NCBI GenBank assembly: GCA_963773765.1
Contig: CAVZCC010000001.1
Coordinates: 1,116,001 to 1,180,000, forward strand
Reading direction: 5' to 3'
From: CAVZCC01 sp963773765
GTDB taxonomy: Bacteria; Actinomycetota; Acidimicrobiia; Acidimicrobiales; Microtrichaceae
Length of the DNA: 64,000 bases
Made by a program: the position numbers and the translations under genes. The notes under the pieces are model-generated. The model made no database searches, was not told the origin of the DNA, and saw nothing but the letters and a program-made list of their open reading frames with translations. How positions within the stretch are numbered: the stretch's first letter is position 1; every line of letters starts with the position of its first letter. This document shows positions 28,675 through 40,002 of this stretch, piece by piece.

Positions 28675-30171
28675 TCAGCGGCAGGCCGCGGCCTTCTCGG
28701 GGTCGGTGGGGACGATCCCGGGAGGAGCGGCGTCGGGCGGGGCGCCGTCGGTGATCACCGTGGTGGTGGTCTGGCCGTCCGTGGCCGGCGGCTCGCCCCC
28801 GGCGGCCGGTGGCGCCGTGGTGGTGGCGGGAGCCGGCTGCAGGGCGGGCGGGAGCTGCTCCACCGGCAACGGCTCGGTGCGGACGCCCCCGAAGTCCCTG
28901 CCCACCGCCAGGACCACCCGGTAGCCGGCGATCTTCTTGTCCTCGACGAGCTTGGGGATGGTCTCCAGCTGGCGGGCCAGCAGGATGGCGGCCTCACGGC
29001 CCTTGGGCCCGTAGGTGATGGTGGTGGCCGAGCCAGAGGCACGTGTCTCGAACGCCTCGGCGTCGAAGCCGGCGGTGTCGAGTTGCTCGGCGGTGGCGGC
29101 CAGCGTCGCCGCGTCCTTGGTCCCGCCCTTGACGTCCACGATCACGTTGGCGGGCTGCACCCCCTTGTCGGGGTCGATGCCCCGGAACGGCTCCAGCAAC
29201 GGCTCGGCCTGGTCCCAGAGCACCTCCTGGTAGGCGACACCGGCCCGGGGGGCGGACTCGGTGGGCACCTGCTCGGTCCTGAGGTCGTCCGGGTTGAAGG
29301 TCCGGAACTGCTGGAGGAGGTCCAGGATGGTGCCCACGTTCAGGGTGTCGTCCAGCACGACGGCGGACGATGCGGTGTCGACGATGCCGACCGCGGTGCT
29401 GGGGTTGCGGATGCCCAGGTCCGACGCCCTCCGCATGGCCCGCTTGATGAAGTCCTGCTGGCGGGTGATGCGGCCCAGGTCGCCGGTCCCGTCGGTCTGC
29501 CAGCGGTTGTTCACCTGGAACTCGAAGTGCCGGCTGCGGGCGTAGGCCAGGGCCTGGTCCGGGTCCAGCATCTTGCAGCCGGCCTCCTTGACCAGCAGGC
29601 CCGTGTTGCGGTCGCGCACCGGGGTGGTGAAGTAGACCGGCACCCCGCCCAGGACCTCCACCAGGCGCTTGAACGACGCGAAGTCCACCTCCACGTAGTT
29701 GTCGATGGAGATGCCGAAGTTGCGCTTGATGGTCTGGATCAGCGAGCGGGGTCCGTCGGCGCCGGCGATGGCGGCGTTGATGCGTTCCATGCTGCCGTCG
29801 GGCAGCTGCACCCGGGTGTCCCGGGGGATGGAGATGAGCTTGGCCGTGCCGTCGCTGGGGTCGACCCGCAGGACCATGATCACGTCGGCCAGGTTCTGGC
29901 CGGCCAGGCGCCCCTTGGTGACGGGGTCGGACTTGTCCAGGTTGGCGGCCGAGTCGGTGCCGATGATGAGGAAGTTCCGTGGCTCCTGCACGTCCACCGG
30001 TTCCGCCAGGGACGAACCGACGTCCACCACGGGGACGGACTCCAGGGTGGTGCGCACCTTGGTGAGCGCGGCAGCCGCACCGAGGCAGGCGAGCACCAGG
30101 ACGATGTTCAGCCCGAGCAACAGGCGCTGTGGCCAGGAACGGTGCCCTGCCTTGTGTCTCACTCGTCCCAC
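28675..30171 (-). CDS. LytR-CpsA-Psr (LCP) family protein
   Basis: A 498-residue protein with a basic start, one membrane segment (LLLGLNIVLVLACLGAAAAL), the LCP catalytic domain (NFLIIGTDSA, SIPRDTRVQLPDG, FASFKRLVEVLGGV, ALAYARSRH, GRITRQQDFI) and a C-terminal LytR_C domain (ITYGPKGREAAILLARQLE). LCP enzymes transfer lipid-linked glycans to the cell wall, arabinogalactan in mycobacteria. The Pro/Thr-rich tail is low complexity. The start is GTG 30171 or GTG 30162; a TACCGT hexamer 9 bases before 30171 favours the first. Confidence 0.9.
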   Translation of the reverse strand: MGRVRHKAGHRSWPQRLLLGLNIVLVLACLGAAAALTKVRTTLESVPVVDVGSSLAEPVDVQEPRNFLIIGTDSAANLDKSDPVTKGRLAGQNLADVIMVLRVDPSDGTAKLISIPRDTRVQLPDGSMERINAAIAGADGPRSLIQTIKRNFGISIDNYVEVDFASFKRLVEVLGGVPVYFTTPVRDRNTGLLVKEAGCKMLDPDQALAYARSRHFEFQVNNRWQTDGTGDLGRITRQQDFIKRAMRRASDLGIRNPSTAVGIVDTASSAVVLDDTLNVGTILDLLQQFRTFNPDDLRTEQVPTESAPRAGVAYQEVLWDQAEPLLEPFRGIDPDKGVQPANVIVDVKGGTKDAATLAATAEQLDTAGFDAEAFETRASGSATTITYGPKGREAAILLARQLETIPKLVEDKKIAGYRVVLAVGRDFGGVRTEPLPVEQLPPALQPAPATTTAPPAAGGEPPATDGQTTTTVITDGAPPDAAPPGIVPTDPEKAAACR

Positions 30172-30180
30172 GACCGACAG

Positions 30181-30186
30181 ACGGTA
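30181..30186 (-). promoter_or_regulatory. Putative -10 hexamer of the LCP gene
   Basis: TACCGT on the minus strand, 9 bases before GTG 30171. Confidence 0.4.
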
Positions 30187-30290
30187 GCAGCGGGCCCGCA
30201 CCCTCCCGCAGCACCGCCCGGGCGCTCCTGTGGAGTTCTTGGGGCACCACCGACCGGCGCCGTCCGTGGGCCGGCGCCCCCCGCCGACCG

Positions 30291-30296
30291 TAGGAT
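30291..30296 (+). promoter_or_regulatory. Putative -10 hexamer of pabB
   Basis: TAGGAT, 9 bases before GTG 30306. Confidence 0.4.
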
Positions 30297-30305
30297 CGAA
30301 CCACC

Positions 30306-31387
30306 GTGAACCGCCCTGCCGCCGCCCGTCGCCCACCCGCCCGCGCCGGGGCCCCGCCCCTGGCCGTGGTGGGCGGCCGCCTGTGCACGGACCTGGTGGA
30401 GGTGACCTCGGACCTGGCCGCCCTGGAGTCCGGCGGGTTCTGGGCCGTGGTCCTGCCGTTCACCGGCGCGCCCGACCTGCGCCCGGTTCGCGACCGTCCG
30501 GCCTGCCACGCCGTGGCCCGGGCCGCCCTGGGCCGGGCCGGACCTGGGGGCCTGGAGGTCCAGCCTGGACCGAGGGGACTTCATGGCGGGCGTGGAGAGC
30601 ATCCGGTCCGAGATCGCGGCGGGCGACGTCTACCAGGTGAACCTGACCCGCCGGTTGCGGGCGCCGCTCCCGCCGCCTCCCCCGGGGGCGTCCAACGACA
30701 TCGCGGCCCTGGGTGCGGCCCTGGCGGTCGGCAACCCTGCCCCGTTCTCGGCGGTGGTCCGCCTCCCCGGCCACGGCGTGGAGGTGGCCAGCGCCTCGCC
30801 GGAGCGGTTCCTGTCCCGCCGGGGCGACAAGGTGTGGTCCTCACCCATCAAGGGGACGGCCGACCGGGCCGACGGGTTCCTGGCCAAGGACCGGGCCGAG
30901 AACGTGATGATCGTGGACCTGGTGCGCAACGACCTGGGGCGGGTGTGTCGCTGGGGCTCGGTGACGGTGCCGTCGCTGCTCGCGGTGGAGCCGCACCCGG
31001 GCCTGTTCCACCTGGTGAGCACGGTGGAGGGACGGCTGCGCCCCGGTGTGGGATGGGCCGAGGTGATCGACGCCACGTTCCCGCCCGGGTCGGTGACCGG
31101 TGCCCCCAAGCTGGCTGCGCCTGGATTCGATCTCCCGACTGGAGACCGAACCGCGGGGCGTGTACTGCGGCGCCATCGGCTGGGTCGACGCCGACCGCCG
31201 GGCGGGGGACCTGAACGTGGCCATCCGGACGTTCTGGATCGAGGACGAGGTGCTGAACTTCGGCACCGGCGGCGGCATCACCTACGACTCCACCCCGGAG
31301 GGCGAATGGGCCGAGACCGAGCTCAAGGCGGCCAACCTGTTGTCGGTGGCGGCCGGCCGCCCCGTGACGGCGGTGGCCCCGACGTGA
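30306..31387 (+). CDS. pabB: Aminodeoxychorismate synthase component I (frame interrupted near 30536 and 31121)
   Basis: Forms 4-amino-4-deoxychorismate for folate. The chorismate-binding domain is clear: IAAGDVYQVNLTRRL, SSPIKGTADR, IVDLVRNDLGRVC, GSVTGAPK, RGVYCGAIGW and LNFGTGGGITYDS. Two single-base removals, one G near 30536 and one G near 31121, restore a continuous frame of 359 residues. The N-terminal domain is short compared with full-length PabB. Its stop TGA overlaps the pabC GTG as GTGA. Confidence 0.87.
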
Positions 31388-32249
31388 ACGCGGGGACGCC
31401 GGACCCGGTGGTGTGGTTGGACGACGGCCTGGTGGAGCCGGCCACGGCGTCGCTGCACTGGTCCGACCACGGCATCACCGTGGGCGACGGCGTGTTCGAG
31501 ACCATCAAGTTGGCGGGCGGCGCCCCGTTCGCGCTGACCCGCCACCTGGACCGCCTCCAGCGGTCCGCGGCCGGGTTCGGGCTGACGGCGCCGGACGACG
31601 CGACGCTCCGCCGGGCGGTGGGCGCGGTGAACGGGGCATGGGGGGACCGACCGGGCCGCCTGCGCATCACCGTGACGGCCGGGCCGGGACCCATGGGTTC
31701 CTCCCGCGGGACCGACGGCCCGACGCTGCTGGTGACGGCAGGGCCCATGGTGGTCGACCGGTCCCCCACCGACGTGGTGGTGGTGCCGTGGACCCGCAAC
31801 GAGCGCGGCGCGCTCGGCCGGGCTCAAGACGACGTCCTACGCCGAGAACGTCGTGGCCCTGGCCCGGGCCGAGGCGGCCGGCGCCGTCGGAGGCGTTGTT
31901 CGCCAACACCGCGGGCATGCTGTGCGAGGGCACGGGCACCAACGTGTTCGTCGGCTTCGGCGACCGGCTGGTCACCCCGCCGCTGTCGTCGGGGTGCCTG
32001 GCCGGCGTCACCCGGGCCCTGGTGCTGGAGTCGCTGGCCGCGGCCGGCGCGCCGGCAGCCGAGGAGGACATCCCCCTTGCCGAACTGGCTGCGGCGGACG
32101 AGGTGTTCGTGGTGTCCACCGGCCGGGACGTGCAGCCGGTCCGCCGGGTGGACGGCCGGGAGCTGCCGTCGTGCCCCGGCCCCCTCACCGCCGCCGCCGG
32201 TCGGTCGTGGGACCGCGCCTACGGACCGGGCACCCCCTCGGACCCCTGA
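31384..32249 (+). CDS. pabC: Aminotransferase class IV, 4-amino-4-deoxychorismate lyase-like (frame interrupted near 31815 and 31889)
   Basis: PLP enzyme of fold type IV that releases pyruvate from aminodeoxychorismate to give p-aminobenzoate. SLHWSDHGITVGDGVFETIK is the usual N-terminal part; GLKTTSYAENVVALARAEA, with the PLP lysine, and SEALFANTAGMLCEGTGTNV follow. Two single-base removals are needed, near 31815 and 31889, giving 287 residues. The GTGA overlap with pabB supports the role; a branched-chain or D-amino-acid aminotransferase is the alternative by sequence alone. Confidence 0.84.
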
Positions 32250-32278
32250 CCGCCCGTCCCCTCCGTTCCGTCCCCGAC

Positions 32279-32330
32279 CGTTCTGTGCTGCGAGCCGCGA
32301 CCTATGGGTCGCGGCTCGCAGCACAGAACG
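32279..32330. repeat. 52-base palindromic element, copy 2
   Basis: Perfect 24-base arms around a TATG loop, between the 3' ends of convergent pabC and birA. Compared with the copy at 18031-18082 the stem differs by one compensated base pair and one loop base. Probable bidirectional terminator. Confidence 0.85.
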
Positions 32331-32340
32331 GGCAAGCGGG

Positions 32341-33171
32341 TCAGTCCGTGGGGCGGAGGTGGACGACGTCGCCCACGGTGACGGTGCGCCGGACCCGCTG
32401 GTCGTCCTCCACGACCAGGGCCCCGTCGTCCTCGATGTCCACGGCCGTGCCCACCAGCACGGCGTCGGCCAGCTCCACCCGGACCCGCCGGCCCAGCGTG
32501 GCGGAGCGGGCCCGGTAGGCGGCGACGAACTCCTCCACGGACGGCGCGGCCGGACCGACCAACGGCAGCCACCGGGTGTCCAACGTGATCAGCAGGTCCG
32601 CCAGCAGGACGTCCCGGTCCACGTCGCCACCCAGCACCAGGTTGAGCGACGTGGCGATGCCGGCCAGGTCGGCGGGGATCTCCGGCCAGTTCACGTTGAG
32701 GCCCATGCCCAGCAGCACGCAGTCACCGAGGCCGCCCACCGCGTGGACCTCGGCCAGGATGCCCCCCACCTTGCGGTCGCCGCCGTCGTCGCCGGCGCCG
32801 ACCGCCACCAGGTCGTTGGGCCACTTGATGCGCAGCTCGGGCTGGGCGTCGGCCACCGAGGCGGCCAGGGCCGCGGTCAGCAGCGTTCGGCGTTCCGGCG
32901 CCACGTCGTCCACGGACATGCCGATGGTCATCAGGATGGAGGCGCCCGCAGGTGCCTCCCAGGTGCGGTCCAGGCGACCCCGCCCGGCGGACTGGTGGTC
33001 GGCCACCAGCACGATCGGCCGGGCGGGACGCGCCTGTCCGGTCGGCGTCCCGGCGCCCTGCTCCCGGAGCAGTCCGAGCATGTCGGCGTTGGTGGAGCCC
33101 GTGGTGGGGACCCAGCGCAGGTCCGCGAATCGTGTCCCCACAAGGGCTGCTTTGGCGCGTTCGAAGCTCAT
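32341..33171 (-). CDS. birA: Biotin--[acetyl-CoA-carboxylase] ligase
   Basis: Attaches biotin to carboxylase carrier lysines. The 276-residue protein has GSTNADM, the biotinyl-AMP loop QSAGRGRLDRTWEAP, KWPNDL, and VLLGMGLNVNW, then the C-terminal beta domain. There is no N-terminal DNA-binding domain, so it is a group I ligase and not a repressor. ATG 33171 lies only 16 bases from the divergent accA start, whose biotinylated product is its natural substrate. TATCTT lies 6 bases upstream of the ATG. Confidence 0.92.
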   Translation of the reverse strand: MSFERAKAALVGTRFADLRWVPTTGSTNADMLGLLREQGAGTPTGQARPARPIVLVADHQSAGRGRLDRTWEAPAGASILMTIGMSVDDVAPERRTLLTAALAASVADAQPELRIKWPNDLVAVGAGDDGGDRKVGGILAEVHAVGGLGDCVLLGMGLNVNWPEIPADLAGIATSLNLVLGGDVDRDVLLADLLITLDTRWLPLVGPAAPSVEEFVAAYRARSATLGRRVRVELADAVLVGTAVDIEDDGALVVEDDQRVRRTVTVGDVVHLRPTD

Positions 33172-33177
33172 GGGGCG

Positions 33178-33183
33178 AAGATA
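33178..33183 (-). promoter_or_regulatory. Putative -10 hexamer of birA
   Basis: TATCTT on the minus strand, 6 bases before ATG 33171, wholly inside the 16-base gap between birA and accA. Confidence 0.42.
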
Positions 33184-33187
33184 CGGG

Positions 33188-34972
<1,785 letters not shown>

Positions 34973-34986
34973 CACCGGCACCCGGG

Positions 34987-35006
34987 GGCCGGGCCGGCGC
35001 CCGGCC
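34987..35006 (+). terminator. GC-rich hairpin after accA
   Basis: GGCCGGGC and GCCCGGCC pair around a CGGC loop, 14 bases past the accA stop codon. No T-run follows. Confidence 0.45.
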
Positions 35007-35067
35007 ACGGCCGGCCGCGGCCCAGTCCTCGCCCGGATGGCTCGGTCCCCGGATACCGCTCCTGTAC

Positions 35068-36090
35068 GTGATGGAAGCACGCTGGAGGCGCCGTCGGTTC
35101 TCACGGAACGGTGAGGACGGGGTGATCGACGACGTGATGCGGCGGATCGGAACCGCCAGTCGGTCCTTCGTGGAGATCGGCGCCAGCGACGGGCGGAGAA
35201 CTGACCTGGTGCGCTCGTCGACCTGCGGGTGGACGGTCGCAGGGTGGCGGCCGACCGGCAGCATCGGCCCATCTATGCCCAGGAGTTCGGGCGGCGATGC
35301 CGTCACGGAGGTCGCTGCCGTCGCCACGCGCCATGACGTGGCTGACCGCCTGCGGCGGGCCGGGTCGCACGGAGACCGGAGTGCTCGTCGTGACATCGAC
35401 AGCGACGACATCGATGACCTCCGCAGCGGGCACCGGACGCCGGGGCCACGGCTGGTGGTCGTCGAGTACTCGGAGCGTTCTGGCGGAGAGCTCAGGTGCG
35501 GCCGAGCGACCCGGACCACGATGGCGCTGGGACGAGCCTTCCGCCACGATGCGAGCTCGGAGCCTGGACAGGGTCGCGCGGGCACGGGTACCGGCTCGTG
35601 TACTGCGAGCGTCGGGCGTGAACGCGTTCTTCGTCCGCACCGACTGGTTCGACGATCACGTCGGGCCCTCCCGTCAGCTGACGGAGCTGGAACGGGCTCC
35701 CACGTTCACCGCGCACCCGTTCGGCCACCCACGCTCGCTGGCCGCGCTCGGAACGATGCCCGCCATGGACGTGGAACAGCTCCGCGGGGTCACCGTCCAC
35801 GATCTGGCCTTCCGGAAGGGCCCGGCCACCCCGGGTTCCTGCCCGTGGACGTGACGATCCGCAACGATTCAGACCGGACGCTGCGGAGCGGTGATCCCAG
35901 ACCCGGTGAACCTCAGCATCCGGTGGGTCGAGGGTCTCGGCGTCCTGGTCGACGCCGAGCGGACGTCGCTCCGGTGCGGTGCCTGGCCAACCTCCGGCCA
36001 GTGGTCTGATGGACCAGCCCCTGACGAACCGGGGGAGCACCGCCCCGAGTCACGCTCGTCCAGGAAGGGGAGTCCGCGGGAGGGCACGGA
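35068..36090 (+). pseudogene. Broken FkbM-like methyltransferase with Ig-like C-terminal region
   Basis: No single frame is intact. The first frame gives FSRNGEDGVIDDVMRRIGTA and SFVEIGASDG, the opening motifs of FkbM-like SAM methyltransferases. DIDSDDIDDL and PRLVVVEYS follow. In another frame from about 35500, ASGVNAFFVRTDWFDDHVGP and RQLTELERAPTFTAHPFGHP continue it. Then VDVTIRNDSDRTLRSG and PVNLSIRWVEGLGVLVDAER look like the Ig-like domain found in Wzt C-termini and in some sugar methyltransferases. At least four frame changes are needed. Base composition is less GC-rich than in the flanks. Decay is plausible; poor sequence is the alternative. Confidence 0.6.
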
Positions 36091-36773
36091 GGATCGAGCT
36101 GCGTCCGCCGACGAGCTGGTCGACGGTCGCAGCGGTCGGCGGGACCGGGAACGGCAGCACGGCCATCGATCGTGGGCTGTGGCGATGCCGGTTCGAGGAT
36201 CAGATCCTGGCGCTCGAGGACGGCATGGACGACCCCGGCCTGGTGGTGCGGCGGATCGCCACCGGGGGTGATCGGCCGGACGACTGCTTCGTGTGGTGGA
36301 TCGATGCCGACCGGGCCGACCGAGCGCCGGACGTGGACGCGCTGAAGGCTGCGATCGACCACCTCTTCGCTTCGCACTGGGACACCCGGATCAGCCGGGG
36401 CATGTGGCCGGGCCCGGACTCGGACGGCGTCGGCCTGCCTACCGGTGGTCCCGTGACGGTCTCCAACCTTCCGATCTACCTGCACGCGGGACGGTGGCAG
36501 CTGACCGTCCACGCTGCGGCCGGGAGCCTGGACGATCTGGAGGGCCTCCGCCTGGAGGTGACCACGCCCGGTGGGCACGTCGTGCACCGACTGGACGATC
36601 CGTTGGAGCGTGATTCGGTCCATGTGACGTGGGAGTTCAACCTGTCGGAGTTGGCCTTCGCCCTGACGCTGATGCTCCGTGCCGACCGTGTCACGGCACC
36701 GGTCCGGCTCACGATGCCGGTGACGCTCGTCGAATCAGGTCGCGACCAGGCCCAGTCGCGCCTGGCCCATTGA
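35979..36773 (+). CDS. Hypothetical protein, possibly the C-terminal part of the broken gene before it
   Basis: An open frame of 264 residues; from about 36170 it reads like real protein (CRFEDQILALEDGMDDPGLV, TVSNLPIYLHAGRWQLTVHA, LEVTTPGGHVVHRLDDPL). The first 50 or so codons look non-native and have no convincing start; ATG 36225 is another option. I do not recognise the family; the late part has alternating hydrophobic strands as in a beta sandwich. It may be a separate gene or the tail of the FkbM-like protein before frame loss. Confidence 0.45.
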   Translation: MPGQPPASGLMDQPLTNRGSTAPSHARPGRGVRGRARRIELRPPTSWSTVAAVGGTGNGSTAIDRGLWRCRFEDQILALEDGMDDPGLVVRRIATGGDRPDDCFVWWIDADRADRAPDVDALKAAIDHLFASHWDTRISRGMWPGPDSDGVGLPTGGPVTVSNLPIYLHAGRWQLTVHAAAGSLDDLEGLRLEVTTPGGHVVHRLDDPLERDSVHVTWEFNLSELAFALTLMLRADRVTAPVRLTMPVTLVESGRDQAQSRLAH

Positions 36774-36832
36774 TCGTCCCGGTGAAACCACCCGAGGCTG
36801 CACCCACTGAACCGACGCCTCTTCCGGGGTCC

Positions 36833-36838
36833 TAGGAT
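36833..36838 (+). promoter_or_regulatory. Putative -10 hexamer before a methyltransferase remnant
   Basis: TAGGAT, 8 bases before ATG 36847. Confidence 0.35.
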
Positions 36839-36846
36839 CTGGCCGG

Positions 36847-37305
36847 ATGGCGGCCAGGAGGAGCCTCGTGCCCACCGACATGACGACCCGCTCCATCGCG
36901 GTGGCGCGACGGATGCCGGACCGAGCCGTTCGCCCGCACGTCGATGAGTTGAGGCCTGTGCAGCGGGTCCTGGAGCACGTCGACCGGCCGGAGGTGCTCC
37001 TGCGTCACCCCACGACCCACCTGGCCGATGCCGCCATCCTGGTCATCAGGGTGCCAGGCGGCCCACGTACTGCGTTCGACCGCCAGATCGGGCACCGCTG
37101 TCATGTCACCACACGCTCCATCGAGGCCGTCATCACCGACGCAGGCCTGGAACCGATCCGGGTGCCTGGCGCAGGGTTTCCCGGCCGGGCGACTCTGCCC
37201 TCCGAGCCTTCGACCGGCTGTTCCGCGCCAACATGAGCAACAGCTCCGCCGGATGGCACCTGGTGGCGGTTGCAGCGCGTCGGCGCCACCGGCGCCGTCG
37301 AGTAG
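36847..37305 (+). pseudogene. Remnant of a class I SAM methyltransferase
   Basis: The frame from ATG 36847 contains TTRSIAVARR, LEHVDRPEVLLRH and FDRQIGHRCHVTTRSIEAVI, the middle and late parts of a small SAM-dependent methyltransferase. In another frame LRAFDRLFRANMSNSSAGWH and LVAVA give its end. The glycine-rich SAM-binding motif at the N-terminus is missing, and about 20-30 residues between the GFP motif and RAFDRLF appear deleted, which sequencing error of one base would not explain. It is therefore probably a decayed gene. Confidence 0.55.
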
Positions 37306-37329
37306 CCAACGACAGCCAGGACACGCCCC

Positions 37330-38828
37330 GTGACAACCCCGGACTTCGAGGTTCGCCGCCCGCCTCGCACCGCTCCCCGTCCCCGTCGCCAGGCGTACGG
37401 CACCATCGCTCGTTGCCTCACCCTGCTGGCTCTCGTCACGGCACTCCTCCTCCCGTTCCTGCCCGGCAGCTTCGTGCCCGACACGCTGGACATGTGCAAC
37501 CAAGCGGTGGTCGACACGTACACCGATTGGCACTCGCCGATCTTCGCCGGCGCATGGGGATTCCTCGACCCATGGCCCGAGGTTCTGTTCGTCGTCCAGA
37601 TCCTGCTGTGGGTGCTGGCCGTTCACCAGATCCTCCGCAGGTGGCTGCGACCGTGGGTGGCCGTGGCCGGCACCGCAGCGGTGAGCCTCTTCCCGCCGGT
37701 CGTGGGTTGGCTGACCAACGTCGGCAAGGACGAGTGGTTCACCGTGGCCTTCCTGGGCGGCGTGGCTCTGTTCGGCGTCGCCGCAGACGCAGGAAGGAAA
37801 CGGACGGCGAGGGCGGCAACGGCTGCCGCATTGGGTGCGTTCTGGATCGCCGTGGCGGCCCGATCGATCGCAATCGTGCCGGTCGGGCTCGCTGTTCTCG
37901 TCGGGTGGCCCCACCTTCCCGTGTGGACCCGTTCGGATCCGTCAGGTCCCTCCGCTCGTCGTCCGTGTCATCTGCACCGCCGCCGTCGTCCTGCTGATCG
38001 TGGCTTCACAGGCGGTGTGGACCCGACTCGTCGTCGATCCCGCCGAGGCCCACCCGGAGCAGCCGACCTACCAGTTCGACCTGGCCGCTCTCTCGATTGC
38101 GGCCGGCAGGAACCTCTTTCCCAGGCACCCTGACCGAAGGGACCACGTTGGACGACATCCGGTCCAGATTCACGGTCCGAGAAGGGGGCGGCAACAACCT
38201 CTTCTTCGGAGTGGACCCGCCGGTGAAATTCCCGCTGCAGGACGGTCCCACGGTCGATCGCCTGGCCCGGGCGTGGCGAGGAGCGATCAGGGACTACCCC
38301 CTCGCCTACCTGAGGCATCGTCTCAGTTTCACCGCGGCGTTCCTCGGAACCAGTGGGCCGTCGCCGATCGGGAGCGCGAACGACCCGGGGTCCCGACCTG
38401 AGGACTTCGACCTCCGCTGTCCCCTGCCGGAGCGTTACCAGCCGGCGCTGTTCGACCGCGTCCACCAGTGGCTCCTCGACGTCGAGGCCACCAACGTCTT
38501 CCGAGGCTGGGCCTTCCTGGTCGTCCTGATCGGGGCGTCGCTGGTCGCGGGCCTTCGGCGCTCCCTGGAGGCACGGATGCTGCTGCTGTCCGGTACCTCC
38601 AACCTCGCCATCTTCGCCATTGCAGCGGTCGGACCAGGTTTCCGGTACCTGTGGTTCACCCTGGTCTGCGCCCTCCTGTCCACGTGCCTGGCCATGGCCC
38701 GGATCCCCTGGGCAGCCCGACGCGACGGGGACACCGGTCCTGAGCCCCGATCGTCAGACCGACGGAGGCGCCGGATCGATCCGTCTCTTCCGACCGAGCA
38801 GGAACACGGCGGAGGCGGCCATCCGTAG
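37330..38828 (+). CDS. Multi-pass membrane protein, glycosyltransferase-like (frame interrupted near 37930 and 38110)
   Basis: After removing one base near 37930 and one near 38110 the frame codes for 498 residues. It has a membrane segment (LLALVTALLLPFLPGSF), then DTYTDWHSPIFAGAWGFLDP, a hydrophilic loop like those of GT-C and related envelope proteins, then several more membrane segments, and a late hydrophilic region with FDLRCPLPERYQPALFDRVH. I take it as a polyprenyl-sugar-dependent or otherwise glycan-related membrane protein, but the family is not certain. Its 3' end overlaps that of the convergent methyltransferase by 75 bases, so the true stop may lie earlier. Confidence 0.6.
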
Positions 38829-40002
38829 CTCGGAGGCAGACAGCCGGCCGTCGAGGTCGTGGAGCGAGGCGACGACGGCGGCGAAACGCTCCTGGCCGAT
38901 CTTGGCCTCCGCATCGACCAGACGTCCGATCCACCCGATGGTCTCCGCCAGACCGCCGAAGACGCCCGGAGTCGACCACCTCGAGGTCCCGACACAGGTA
39001 CTCGATCCCGAACGGCGTCACGTTCATGTAGTGCGACGGCACCGCATGCAGCGGCTGCATGAAGGCCACTTCGAAGTACACCAGACCTCCGGGCCTGAGG
39101 ATGCGGACGATCTCGTCCACGGCACGCTGCGGGTCCGGCACGTGCTCCAGCACGGCCTGGCTCATCACCAGGTCGAAGGTCGTTGTCCTGGAACGGCAGC
39201 GCCAGGCCGTCGCCGTACAGGTCCGGCAGGTCATAGTCCAGGTACTCCAGGTTGAACACCCGGTCGTCGCCGTATCGACGGTCGCCGCCACCGCAGTCAA
39301 GGATCATGGCGTCCGGCGACGCGGCCCGTGACCAGTTCGTCGAAGCGGTTCGGATACGGGTTGCCCCGATTGACCGGGCCGAGGCGGGGCATCGTGGCGT
39401 CGGCCGGAGAGGTCTCGGTCTCGATCCGCTGGATGATCACCTGTGCCGCGGCCGACGCCGGGTTCCGCCTGCCCGTCGCCACCACGTCCACCCGCGCCGC
39501 GCCGGCCGGGATGGCGATCCGGACCTCCACCGGCTCGGCCTCGGCACGATAGAGGTCGACCTCCGTGATGTTCCCCGCCATCGGCTGAGATCCGCACGAT
39601 CCCGCTCCACGAATGACCGAGGAAGCGCACGGTGGCGTGGTGGCCCCGGGCGTCGAACGTCACCGACTCCCCGGCGTCACCGGCGGCCCGCAGTCCTTCC
39701 GGAATCCCGTGCCACTCGCCGACGGTCGTGACGAACTCCGCCAGGAGTGGGACCTCGACCCGCACCTCGCCCCGATCGGAGGCCGGCCGATCCTTCTCAC
39801 GGTCGAGGAAGCTGGGTCGGAAGCTGTCCACCACCCCGACCCGACCGTGCTCGGCGCAGCGCAGGTCGCCGCCGGCGACCGCTCCCGCCACCTCCGAAGC
39901 GGCTGCCAGGGTCAGTTCCCCACCGCACTGGGGGCACCCCAGTGATCGAGAAGAGCCGTCGTTGCCGCCGGACGAATCGATCGTCCTCCAGTGCGCGGTC
40001 AT
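38754..40002 (-). CDS. SAM methyltransferase with N-terminal Trm112-like zinc ribbon (four frame interruptions)
   Basis: Four single-base removals (near 39585, 39310, 39185 and 38965) give one 414-residue protein. Order: a zinc ribbon (LGCPQCGGELTL, then LRCAEHGR), a beta-rich domain (VRFLGHSWSGIVRI, NITEVDLYRAEAEPVEVRIA), then a methyltransferase with MILDCGGGDRRYGDD, DLPDLYGDGLALPF, LVMSQAVLEHVPDPQ and EIVRILRPGGLVYFEVAF, ending GRKRRIDPAPPSV. Genes of this type modify surface glycans; the target is unknown. It is the last gene of the operon that starts at wzm, and its ATG overlaps a TGA in another frame of the GT4 before it. Confidence 0.65.
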
